From Jacaranda mimosifolia (Eukaryota; Streptophyta; Magnoliopsida; Lamiales; Bignoniaceae): DNA of 64,000 bases. The translations under genes and the position numbers were made by a program. Positions 1-10,705 of the stretch are shown here, one piece after another. The stretch's first letter is position 1. Each line of letters starts with the position of its first letter. Under the pieces are notes generated by a model that saw only the letters and a program-made list of their open reading frames with translations, searched no databases and was not told the DNA's origin. The stretch lies in the NCBI GenBank assembly GCA_018894105.1, contig CM032127.1:28574369-28638368 (forward strand). The letters run 5' to 3'.

Positions 1-856
1 GAGAACTATTAGAGCTCTACGCTTATCATGCAAATACGGTTCTTGCGTCTCCTATCTCCCAAAAGAGGCCTAGGGCAAGATATTTGCCGGCTCCCTAATA
101 GCCTTGATGCTATATCTCTATTCCTAATGTTCGATTCCCTTGTGTGACCTCATCTTTGGAAAACTCATTTTCCAAATCGTCACACCACCTTGCACAAGGA
201 TTTCTTGGAATTGATCATTATAGAATACATAGGAGATGCACTCGTCCTTAACAGAAGTGATAAGTCGGATTCTATCTTGGATCTCACAAACCTCCATGCT
301 AAGTAGCTCATACCCAACCTCAATCCGAAAGACCTGCTAAGTGGTCAAGGAAGAGTCAAAGCATGAGGACCAGACAAAAGGTTACCATGGATCCTCAGGT
401 CAGAGGACTAAAAATATGTACTGGCGTAAGTTGGAGAACTTGCCACTACGGCTATCTAGTGGATTCTCCGGTGGGTCTTTAGTGCCTTGTTCTCTAACAA
501 GCACCCATTAACATGCACCCATATCTCATACGTTTGCTCAAGGAACGGAGCAATACCCAACTCTTGGATTTATGCATCGTTAGTGCAAGTCTATCCGGAT
601 CATAGATGCCCCTTCTCATAAGATCCTATGACTTGAAAGATTTAAGATCACGATTGTGTGATACTTATTCCGTGGTCATCAAACCAAGTCTTGTAGTCAT
701 GAGTGGTCTAAGGGTTTCATCCAAATGCAAGTGAAGTAATAAAGAGAATAAGATGAAGCTGGCCATATAAACAACATCAATCAATCAAAATTATTTTTAC
801 AAGGAAATAGCTTTTACAAGGCCAATCTAATCATTTTTCCTGGCACTATTCCAACA
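1..856 (-). mobile_element. Partial Ty1/copia LTR (LTR-1), cut by window edge
   Basis: The segment matches the right part of the LTR at 61378-63633 in the same orientation, sharing text such as GAGGCCTAGGGCAAGATA and the block around ACATGCACCCATATCTC. Its outer boundary at 856 reads TGTTGGAATAGTGCC on the minus strand, the conserved LTR start. No polypurine tract or pol follows to the right, so this is either a solo LTR or the 5' LTR of an element running off the left edge. Target duplication cannot be tested. Confidence 0.85.
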
Positions 857-1625
857 GGATCTTCAAATTAAGATTTTTGAATAATACTCCTTGATAAGAG
901 CCTAAACTATCAATAATGCTCCTAAATACGAGCATAAACTATTTAAAAATTTTAAATTAAAGTATGCTAAAATACTCTTATATACGAGTTTAAATGATTT
1001 AGGATCTTCAAATCAAGTCTTTAAGTGATACTCCTTGATGTGAGCATAAAAAACTATTTATAATTTCAAATGAGGACTCTTAATGAAGACCCTTTGACAT
1101 GAGTATAACTATCTGACAAATCCAAATGTAAATTCCTTGATATGAGTATAAACTATTTGATAAATTCAAAGAAGACTCTTTGACATGAATATAAATTATC
1201 TACAAAATTAAAATGAAGACTCCTTGATACGAGTATAAACTATCTATTAATTCAAATGAAAAATCTATAACATAAGTACAAATTATATACATATTTTCAG
1301 TGAAGACTCTTGATACGAGTATAAACTATCTCCCAAGTTGAACTGAAGATTCCTTCATATAAGTATAAACTATTTACGAATTTCAAGTGAAGACTCCTTG
1401 ATATGGTTATAAACTATATGCCAAACTCAAATAAAGACTCAGTGATATGAATATGAGCTCTCTGATAAACTCAAGTTTAAGACTTCTTGATATGAGTATA
1501 AGCTATCTACAATTTTAAACAAAGATTATTTGATACGATTATAAACTATTTATGAAAATTCAAATCCAAATTGAAGAACTCCTCGACATGAGTTTAAACT
1601 ATCTATGTATTCCTAATGAATTTAA
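857..1625. repeat. Diverged tandem array, unit about 45 bp
   Basis: Roughly 15 imperfect head-to-tail copies of a unit built around CTTGATATGAGTATAAACTA followed by an AT-rich spacer ending near CAAATGAAGA. Copies vary by point changes and small indels, so the array is old. It starts directly at the copia LTR boundary. No coding potential was seen. Confidence 0.75.
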
Positions 1626-3605
1626 GTAAATTGCGACTTGATCTTTTCAAAGAATTATTTCAAGACTTATTCACTCCTCATATACTAGGATAGATACAAG
1701 TGAACAATTGTTAATGAGGTACTTGTAGACAAGAAAATTTTATTTGCTAATTCATCATTTTTATATTTACTTTTTGGAATCATAATTAAATTCGAAGATA
1801 AAATATTCAATTGTGGACAAATCAAGTATTTTTATATGTGAAATTAACGCATGTGAGGCAATCAATTCATTTCTTGTAAAATAAGGAAGTGCATAGAGAT
1901 TTTTGATAATCCAAATCACATTTTATGATTAAAGAATAAATACCAATCAAATATGGATGGCAAATCAAACTATGCACTTCATGAAATAATTATAGAAAGT
2001 TCTCGTCTCGTCCAAGTGTAAATGGGAGTAATCTCCAAGAAGCTAAGATAGCAGCAATCACAACAACATAATTTCACATCAAAGCAAGAGAGGCATTGGA
2101 GGAGGTTCTCCAATTCGCTTAATTAAATTCAAGAAGATCAACGGTATTTAAGGTCTACATCAACGCATTCCAGACGTACATCAAGGTATTCTAAGCATAC
2201 CATTAAAGCAAGAGAATAATCATAGAAGGTTCCATAATTCTTAACTCCAAATCAAGAAGATTCACAACGTTCAAAGTGTTTGTCATGTAGCTCATCAAAT
2301 TACAACATTTGATTTGAAATCATAGGTGAAACCCTTGAATTAAGATTATAAAAGAACAAAGTCAACCTCGGAGGAGATTAAAATGTTGGATTTTGCCTTT
2401 AAAGTGTCAAATTTTAAGCAATCATATGTAGAGATGAATGAGAGGATTAAAATAAAGCTTGTATCCATATTCATAAATTTATATAAATTCTGATTTATAT
2501 GATTCTTTTTCCTATCTTGTAATTTCATTTTGCATACACAATTTTTTTTTCACACAAAGTACTAAATGTTTCATTCTCCTTAATATAAATACATGAGAAT
2601 TTTTTGTCTCTCGTAATGTATCATTTCATGAAAATATCCTTCTATTCAAGACATCAATATCAGATAATTACTTCTTTTTACCTCAACAACCTTCTTTATC
2701 TAATTGTAATTTACTCTCTAGCCACTCATACACCTATATTATCATCTAATAGTCCAACAAAATAGTGCCCCTATTCATCTCATTCATAAACAATCCGTGA
2801 ATCTCTTGTATATCGACAAGACTACTGTTACAATCTTGTTACTTCAATTGATCAAAGTCATCCCTGTTCAGGTTTGCCATATCCATTATCTCATGTACCT
2901 TTTATCCAAATTCTTCTTATGCACATAAACACTTTAATCTAGCAATTTTACCATTACATAACTAAAAACTTGCAACCAAGCAATTAAACGTCAATATTGG
3001 TAAGAAATCATGTAGGGTCAACACTATTTAAAAACTCGCTACTTGCAGTTAAATTTTTTGACAAAATGCCACCATTGGAAATCAACATGTCCGCCACCTT
3101 TCAAGGGAAACCTAATGAAAATTTTTTTCTCAGTGGAGTTTCCTTTTTCAATAGAATAATTCATAGAAATTTTGCCAAAAAATTTAGCTTTTATTTTGTA
3201 TTTAAAAATCCTTCCAAAGATTGATAATTTTATTGGAAAGTAAATTAAAACTGTCACTGGCCCTTTTCTAATTTTTCTTCTTTTTCTTTTTCTCTTCTCT
3301 TCCTTATTTGTTTTCTTCTCTTTTCCCTCAACCCTTACTGCCCCCTCCTCCATGCTATGGCTACCAGCTACACCCCCATTGTATCCTTCCTTGTTGTGTC
3401 TTGCTTCTCCTCTTGGTGCCACGGTGCCCTACCATCACGTTGCCCTACTGTTGGCTTGTCTCCACAGCTAGGTAAAGTGTCCTATTTAACTTAAAATTTT
3501 ATAATTTTTAATTTTTAAATGTTTATATATTTGTTATTATATAATAGTATATTAGAATAGTGTAGTAATATATACTAGTAACATGTATGCTAGTGTATAT
3601 ATGAT
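1626..3605. other. AT-rich stretch without recognised gene
   Basis: Nothing in this 2-kb stretch matches a family I know. A pyrimidine-rich block lies near 3262-3345. Short open frames at 2997-3224 (plus) and 3039-3422 (minus) overlap each other and show no domain or codon pattern; the minus one is low-complexity Lys/Arg/Glu from the pyrimidine block. Confidence 0.5.
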
Positions 3606-4404
3606 TGATATGGGTAGGGTCAGTCAACATTACTCTTAACTAAAAATGGGTTCAGTAGCCTTTGGCCCTAGTCCACAACCAAAGTAGCTCGACGACCTTC
3701 GAGGTCAACTGCCAGTGCAAGCTCGACCTGTTGTGAGACAACCGCCACTTGAAAAAGAGAGGCCCCTAGGGAGCATCACGTTTGACTACCTCAACCTTCT
3801 CAGGTCTACCAACTCTTGCCTTTAAGATTAGACGCATTTATAATGCATTCTCTATTCATACTAACCGATCACCTACGCATTAAATACATCCAAACCAACA
3901 TTTTATCTTTATTTAATGTGCCGTTAGCCAGTCACCATTGTATTAAATATGGAAGATACTCCTTATATTTTTGGCTGGCAAGAAGTATGGTAATATCTAA
4001 AAAGACCTCTAAGGTCCCTATAAACAAGTTAAACCTCACTAGCTAGTAGGGAGTAGATGATCATTCCAACCTCCCATTTTATTAAAGCAGTGAATACACT
4101 ATAAATACCCCTAGTTGGCAGAAATCCATGTATGCTTATATAAATACTTTGGTTCTCAATCTGCTATTTTCTCATCTCCTTAAGCTTATTCTAACTTAAG
4201 CATCAATGAGTTTGGTCATCTTGGCAAACTTTATGTACAACACTGTGGTTGCAGAGCTTGACCTGGACATACCTCAAGTTCCTAAGTTATGCCACCTTCT
4301 GGTCGATCAAGATAGCTCTTTAGCATACTTCCAAACCACAAAAAATTTCAACTTATCATTTGGCAACATCTGCGCGATCTTGAGTCTCATAAACATGGTA
4401 AACA
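3606..4404 (+). repeat. 5' LTR of Tat-A (right boundary tentative)
   Basis: It starts TGATATGGGTAGGG, the same start as the minus-strand Tat-B LTR. TATA-like boxes occur at about 4101 and 4136, roughly 270-300 bp before the proposed end, as in Tat-B. The end is placed at the CA at 4403-4404, followed by a 2-bp spacer and TTGGTGTGCC as a decayed primer-binding site. No second LTR exists for comparison, so the end is uncertain. Confidence 0.45.
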
Positions 4405-4559
4405 CTTGGTGTGCCATTTCTAAAAGATAAGAAGATAGAAAGTCTCCGCTTCATCCACCATGACCTTTATCTCAACCTCAACGATCTAGAATGGAATAGG
4501 CCGAAGCTCTTAGCTAGACCAAGTGGCTATCTTAACAATTCCTCAGTCTACATAGATGG

Positions 4560-5810
4560 TTAGTAATCAAATATCTACCCAACGTTAAGTTCAAATCTCC
4601 ACAGCACTCCAAAATACAGCCACCAAGCTGTGCTAGTGGCAAGCACCACTCCACGCCCATCTAGGCAGGAGGAGAGGTCCTTGTGAGAAGAAAGAAAGAG
4701 ATGAGCCCCGACGTGAGAATCAGTGTGATCCCCCCACGAATGGACCCGACATTATTTGTAAGAGGAAGTTGCTGACTTTGTAGAAAGGTTCGCCCAACTC
4801 CATCGAGCCTTACAGCGCAAAAGGGTCGAGCATCTCAAGTTACAACTAAGGAGAAATCTATACAAAATAAATAGTGATGAAAAGTGGGAAGATGTTTCCC
4901 ATCAAGTCCAACAGTTAAATAGATGATTAGAGAAGATTTCCAAAAAGACCCTAAAAGATAGCTTCAAGACAAAAATGTCCCTCAACACCGATGAGAAAGA
5001 GAATCACTTTTTATTCAAGAATGTGCATTACAATTAACTTCAAAGTCCCTATGGGCTTACCTCAGTAAAATGGTTCCATTGATCCAAACAACTCTTGTTG
5101 CAGTTTGAGCACATGATGTGGCTCCATGTGCATAATGATCATATTTATGCTAAGTTGTTGGTCACCATATTTTAGGGAATTGCTTTGGAGTGGTTTGTTG
5201 AACTCAAGCTTACTTCAATTTTCTCTTATGATCAACAAGTTTTTACACTAATGTGCTAGCAGAAGGAAAGCCAGACTGCCACACACCCACCTCTATAGAG
5301 TGGAGCAGAATGAGTAGAAGCTTCTTTGCCAGATTCAATACTGAGGTCCTGAAAATCAACAACCTAAGCGTACGGTTCCTAATCAACATTCACTTATTAG
5401 GACTTCAGCATAAGAAGTATGCCAATGCCCTGTTGAGGGAAAGACTAAGGACCATGGAAGAACTGCTCGACCTCACAAAATGATACATGACCCAGAAGGA
5501 CATGAACAAGATAAAGTAAGGAGCACATAAACATGACAAGAAATGTAAAGGCAAAGATAAGGAAGATACACAACAAAAGGATAGGCATCGATCTCTTATC
5601 AAGCGATTCCATCATTACACACTTTTGAACACGACCAAAAAGGAAGCCACTGAAAATGATAGCATCCTTAAGAAGCCTAGAAAGCTCAATGAGTATTTGA
5701 ACATGAAAAACTCCAAGAGGTATTGCTATTTTCACAAGCAGAAGGGCCACGGCACTGAATATTGCTTCCAACTCCATGATGAGATTGACCGCTTTATTTA
5801 ATAGAGGCAC
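4560..5810 (+). pseudogene. Tat-A gag remnant
   Basis: Broken gag (nucleocapsid/capsid precursor) of a Tat-type element. An N-terminal trace resembles the AQIST stretch of the Tat-B gag. The segment 5253-5483 carries the capsid pattern ARFNTEVLKI and, at its end, RTMEELLDL, which aligns with RSMEELLDL in Tat-B. A zinc-knuckle-like CYFHKQKGHGTEYC lies near 5722-5763, followed by a QLHDEIDRFI helix typical of this lineage. Several stops (for example after DLTK and after DRFI) and frameshifts exclude function. The family role is packaging element RNA in virus-like particles. Confidence 0.7.
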
Positions 5811-6179
5811 TTGAAGAAATATGTTGATCAAAGGGTCGAAAAATAGAAAAGGGCAACTGACTAGATTTTCTATAGAAAGGTTAGGGAGCCCGTAAAAATA
5901 TGATATTGGAAAGAATAAAGCAGAGGTTGATAAATCCCCATTGAGAAGGGTAATTGACACCATAGTAGAGGGACCATCTTGGGGGGACTCCAAGTTAGCA
6001 AGAAAGCAAGTAGCATCAACTTGAATCTCTATATCCATCGCCCACAAATTTGATCGTTGCAAGTATCTACAGGCTTAAAATCGATAAAAAGATGCTGACT
6101 TCTTGCACCTAGGTGAGCAAGGAACAAAACTAGATTGGATTGCTCTCTGATAGTCACCATAGAAATTGCAAACTTTGAG

Positions 6180-7193
6180 GTTAGAAAAATCTTAGTGGAA
6201 ATGGTAGCTTAGCTAACAACATTTTCTTCTAGACACAACAAAGTATGGATAGGGGCAGCTCAAGTTTGAGCTAGCCAGCACTTTTTTGGTTGGGTTTGGA
6301 GGATTTGAAATTATCCTAGTTAGATCACTCAATTTTTCGACACCATTCAACACTGTCCCAAGAAGAAGAATTTTGATGATCAACTACTAGGTGGTTGAAG
6401 CACCATTTACTTGCAACACAATCATTGGAAAGCCAATCCCAAATGACTTCAGGGCCATGATCTCGACCTACTGCATGAAGGTGAAATTCCCCATAATTGC
6501 GGGAGTTGAATAATTATGATTTAACATCAAGTAGGCTTGGAGATGTTACATTATTTCTATCGATGCTGACGCCCAAAAAAATTAACTGAAGTTAAAAGCA
6601 TTTGGTGACATTCCAGCAATTGAGCCTGCTGATGAAGACCTTGCCAAGAATAGAAAACATGAGGAGACAAAGGTGAAATCGGTAGAGGAGTTTGAGACCA
6701 TTGAACTTGAACTACAAAACACCGACAAAACCCCACAAATTAGGACATACCTGAACAACAACATGAAATGTATACTTGTAAATTTTATACAGAAGAATAT
6801 TGATGTCTTTACATGGAAAGCAACCGACCTTTAGGGGATCGACCATCAAGTAATTATGCACCACCTTAACGTCAACCCTTCATTCAAGCTAGTCAAATAG
6901 AAAATAAAGACCTTTAATGCTAAGAGGTACCAGAATACCGAAGAAGAGGTCAACACACTTTTAGATGCCTGATAAATTATAGAAATTCAATACCCTAGCT
7001 GGCTTTGTAATATAGTCCTTGTGTCTAAAAATAAGGGTAAGTAGTGAATGTGTAACTATTTTACTGATTTGAATACAGCATGCCCTCAAGACCCTTACCT
7101 ACTGCCTCAAATAGATTTGTTAGTCGACTTAACTGCAGGGTGTGACCTATTTAGTATGATGGATGCTATCTTGAGCTACTATCAAATTTTCAT
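6180..7193 (+). pseudogene. Tat-A protease / reverse transcriptase N-terminal remnant
   Basis: The protease is barely readable from 6180 to 6560. The linker 6640-6960 contains EFETIELEL and NIDVFTWKATDL, matching the Tat-B linker (EFKTIELEP, NIDVFAWKASDL). RT fingers/palm continue with FTDLNTACPQDPYLLPQIDL and SYYQIFMA near 7050-7193. The catalytic YxDD region is missing because the sequence switches at about 7193 to the antisense ORF in the other orientation. Stop codons occur throughout. Confidence 0.7.
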
Positions 7194-8742
7194 GGCCTTA
7201 GAGGAAAGACCAGCCTTCAGCATAATCAAAGGGGTCACTTCAGTTGCCCCTGCATCCATTATGGAAATAGTGTTTGACACTCTAATTCCCTGCCCAAATC
7301 GTAGCTCAGGAAACTTAGGCAAATCATATAACTCCTCGTTGGGCAAAAGTTGGAACTCATCGAACTTGCGAATGTCTTCGAAAGTAATGGCTTTCTCTTT
7401 TTGAGTAGTAGTTTTCTTTGTGGGGGTGGTCAAGCAAATCCCCTAACCTCAACAACATTCTTTTTTGATTGCGTTGTTGGACTCATGGCGTTTGGAGTAG
7501 CTTGTCGAGCACAAAGAGGAGTTGCTAGCGGTACACGACCAAACTTCACATCAGCGTACGTTGACTCCCTACTAGCGTTGGTGGCCTTCCTCCTCTGTTG
7601 TACCTTGCGCTACTTGGCCATCGCAAGTTGGTAAGCTCGGTCCATTATCAACTGATCTATACCATCGCAAGTTGGTAAGCTTGGTTTATTATTGACTGAT
7701 CTGTACCACAAGATATTCAAATAAAAGTCGATCACAAACATGAGAATAAACAACAAGACATAAGGCAATAGAGTCAACCCTACCTACGCAGGCATATGGT
7801 GGCATTCTCAATGGAGCGGTCGACGACCCCGCCAATAACAAATTCCTCTCTTTAGCAAACCTGCCCGCATCTATCTCTTTAAATGCGACTAGGTCTTGGA
7901 TGGAGGTGTTGTGCCAAGTTGGATTCTCATTGTTGGGCATCTCAACCTGTCCTCTCAATTATCCCCTCAGAATATTGAAGCCCCCCCTCACTAGGAGCTC
8001 GAACAAAGAAAAACCTCTTTTTCTATTTTTGACCGTGAGAAGAGCAAGGGATGACAAAAATGTTTTAATGGGGATGGGCAGTAAGGTAATAAAACCTTGA
8101 CTCCTCAGAACTACCCGATATCTAGGACATTGATAGATGAAAGAGATTACAAAAATTGACAAAAGAAGGAGGTTTTGATTATGTATCATCATAAGGACAA
8201 CAAAACTATACAAAAGAGCAAAATAATTGGGCAAAAGCTCTATAATGCAGACTCGAAGAATGGACAATAGGTTGACTGTAGGCTATGCAATCAGAAATCT
8301 AAGGCCACACTTCAGTGTATCCTCAAAAATAGCTATACACCCCTCAGGAGGCCTATTCATTCAGTCTCTCAACCTAAGCTTGATTAACTCACTCAGAAGG
8401 GATGTTATGCCTGTGTTTAATTAACTCCAAATTATTTCGAGTAATCTCTGATACAATCTTACTATAATGATTAGTTGTAAACAACCTCCCCCTCGGCACT
8501 GGAGGTTGATAAGGCTTGGAAGAGGGTCCCGCCTCGTCCACTTTAGGCCTAGACAATGTAGCTTCATCATAAACCTTTACATCCACCTCAGCCCCACTGC
8601 CCTCTGGAGCTACTCGAACTACTGGAGTTACTAATAGAAGAATCCTTACAGAATTGACTACTACCATCAGTAAAGCCTTAGCCGATTGGGTTGCCTAAGA
8701 ATCGATCACCTTATCTTTCTCATCCTCAAGAACCTTAGCCAT
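7190..8742 (-). pseudogene. Antisense extra ORF of Tat-A (Transposase_28-like)
   Basis: Read on the minus strand from an ATG at 8742, it gives fragments aligning in order with the plus-strand ORF of Tat-B (32545-34966): RGRLFT-NHYSKI near 8490, ELLPNYFALLYSFVVLM near 8220, MRGQVEMP and the ERNLLLAG block near 7850-7958, and PELRFGQG-VSNTISIM near 7250. Plant Tat/Ogre elements are known to carry an additional ORF opposed to gag-pol between pol and the 3' LTR, often labelled putative gypsy-type transposase (PF04195). Its function is unknown. This copy is split by frameshifts and truncated where it meets the RT relic. Confidence 0.65.
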
Positions 8743-8832
8743 GCTATAGATGAAAATACAAAAAATGAATGTGCAGAAGCAAACTTAACAAGCTAAAAAA
8801 AACTTACAAAAGTTGGCCGAAAAATAATTAGT

Positions 8833-10586
8833 GCAACCTTGGTCCTTATGCTTTGGATTTTCTTCGACCATGTAGCGGGTCATTCGAGGTTGAGATTGGG
8901 CATGAGCTACTTAAGCATGGAGGTTTGTGAGATCCAATGTGGGATCTATATCATTGTGAAGAGCTAGAGCATCTCCTATGTATTCTATAATGATCGATTC
9001 CAAAAAATTATTATGCAAGGTTGTATGACAATTTAGAAAAGGACTTTTCCAAAGATGAGGTCATAAAGGGAAATCGAACATTGGGAATAGAAACATAGTT
9101 ATCAAGGCTATTGGAGAGCCAGCAAATATCTTGCTTGAGGCCTCTTTCAGAAGATAGGAGATGGAAGGACCATATTTGTATGGCAAGCGTAGAGCTAGAA
9201 TAGTTCGCCAAGAGCATATTCATTTCGACCAATTAGTTGGGCTCCATGGGCTTAAATTTAAACATCGACCATGGAGATTGGGTACTCTTCAATTAATAGA
9301 GATTAATTCAAAGAGTCATTAGTTTAAAGGAGTTTAAACTAATGCAAATATTTCGATATTCAAAAATATCACAATGATTGTGAGCCCATGTCTAATGAAT
9401 GGGAGGACCTAATGGGTCACACACAAAAGCCTTAAGAAGTTCTACTTGATGGGAGGAATTTTCTAAAGAGTTAGAAAATTCACCTAGGCAATTTTTATGG
9501 AGAAATCGGTTGACTAATTTTTGGTCATTTTAGCTTGATTAATTTAATTTTTAAATTAATCAAACTAATTTCAGGAGTTAAGTTAGACCAATTAAATTAA
9601 TGAGTTAATTTAATTGGTGCCATATGAAAATTAATTAGTCAAGTTAACTTAAAGAGTTAAGTTGACACTTTCTAACTTAAAGAGTTAAGTTAGTTGACTT
9701 AAGGAGTTAAGTCAATTAAAGAGTTAATTTAATTAATATCAGGAGTTGGTTTTGGAGGGAAAATCAAATGAAGGAGTTCATTTGAGGTTAATTTAGAATT
9801 AATTTGGATTATATTTCATGAGATGAAATGTAGATTCAAATTAAATTCAAATGCAAGTGAAATTCACATTTCACATACGAGTGGATTGCCAAGTTGGCAA
9901 ACCATCTCATGGAGGGTGTGATGCTAACTAGCATCACACCATCCTGTCTATAAATAGAGAGATGGCCATCCATGAAGTGAAATGTGATGCCAGATTTCAT
10001 TTTTCCCTCCAAAAGCGTGATTCACACATGTGTTGAAGTTTCACACCATCCTCACCAAACTCTCTCTATATTTTCAGCCTTCCCTGTCCTTCTCCCTCTA
10101 GTTATCTAGCTAATTGAAGGTATATTTGAGCTCTCCTTGGGTGTGTAGATCATAACATTAGAGGCTTCACATTTGGGGAGCTTTTGCTCTTGGAGATCTT
10201 CTACTATCCAGAAAGTTTGGAGACAGATTTGGAGGCCATGTTGTGCTTGGATTGGGCTGATATTTTAATTGGAAGTTCTGAAGTGTGTTGAAGAGCTCTT
10301 TGCAAAATTTCAGCCACTTTGGATTTGATTTGGTCCATCAATTGTTGGCGTTTCTCTGTTGTGCGCGGATTGATAGCTTTGAAGAGTTCATTGGTGTCAT
10401 CCTCATCAACCTTTGGATTTAGCGGTCAAGGTAAGTTTCTACCCTTAAATCCACTTTAAATGCATGATTAGATCCTTAGATTTGGAGTAGACAAGTTTTA
10501 TTTAGCCATTTTTTGATTTTATAATTAGATCCTTGGGCTATTCCTTACTTTATTTAAATGTTATTGAAAATTCTTCTACTTCTTCA
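8833..10586 (+). mobile_element. Copia LTR, 5'-truncated (LTR-2)
   Basis: On the plus strand this matches the reverse complement of 61378-63100, including GAGATTGGGCATGAGCTACT, the repeated TTAAGGAGTTAAGT-type tracts at 9590-9740, and the 3' end GGTAAGTTTCTACCCTTAAA. The first ~500 bp of the LTR are missing. The end at CTTCTTCA (10586) parallels the ends of the two other copies. Confidence 0.8.
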
Positions 10587-10705
10587 AGTGAAAGAACCAA
10601 TGTAGGTCGGTCTTTACAATTCAATATTTGACCAATTTTGGGATAATTGAGGTAAATAAGCATTGATTCAAAAGAGGAATCTAATAAGAATGGAATAGGT
10701 GTGCC

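Larger units (their letters stand above)
3606..8832 (+). mobile_element. Decayed Tat-lineage gypsy retrotransposon (Tat-A)
   Basis: The order is a 5' LTR, gag relic, protease/RT relic on the plus strand, then an opposed extra ORF on the minus strand. It mirrors the better preserved Tat-B element at 31423-42030. The RT stops near 7193 and joins directly to the C-terminal part of the antisense ORF, so the rest of RT, both RNase H domains and integrase are lost by an internal deletion. The 3' LTR is absent; a truncated copia LTR begins at about 8833. Many stops and frameshifts make the element inactive. Confidence 0.75.

Noticed and set aside
3039..3422. 127-codon minus-strand frame, Lys/Arg/Glu-rich
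   Set aside because: It is the complement of a pyrimidine-rich block; low complexity and no domain.
5445..6062. 205-codon minus-strand frame, hydrophobic
   Set aside because: It lies opposite the Tat-A gag relic, whose plus-strand motifs are recognisable; the hydrophobic look comes from reading Lys/Glu-rich gag in reverse.
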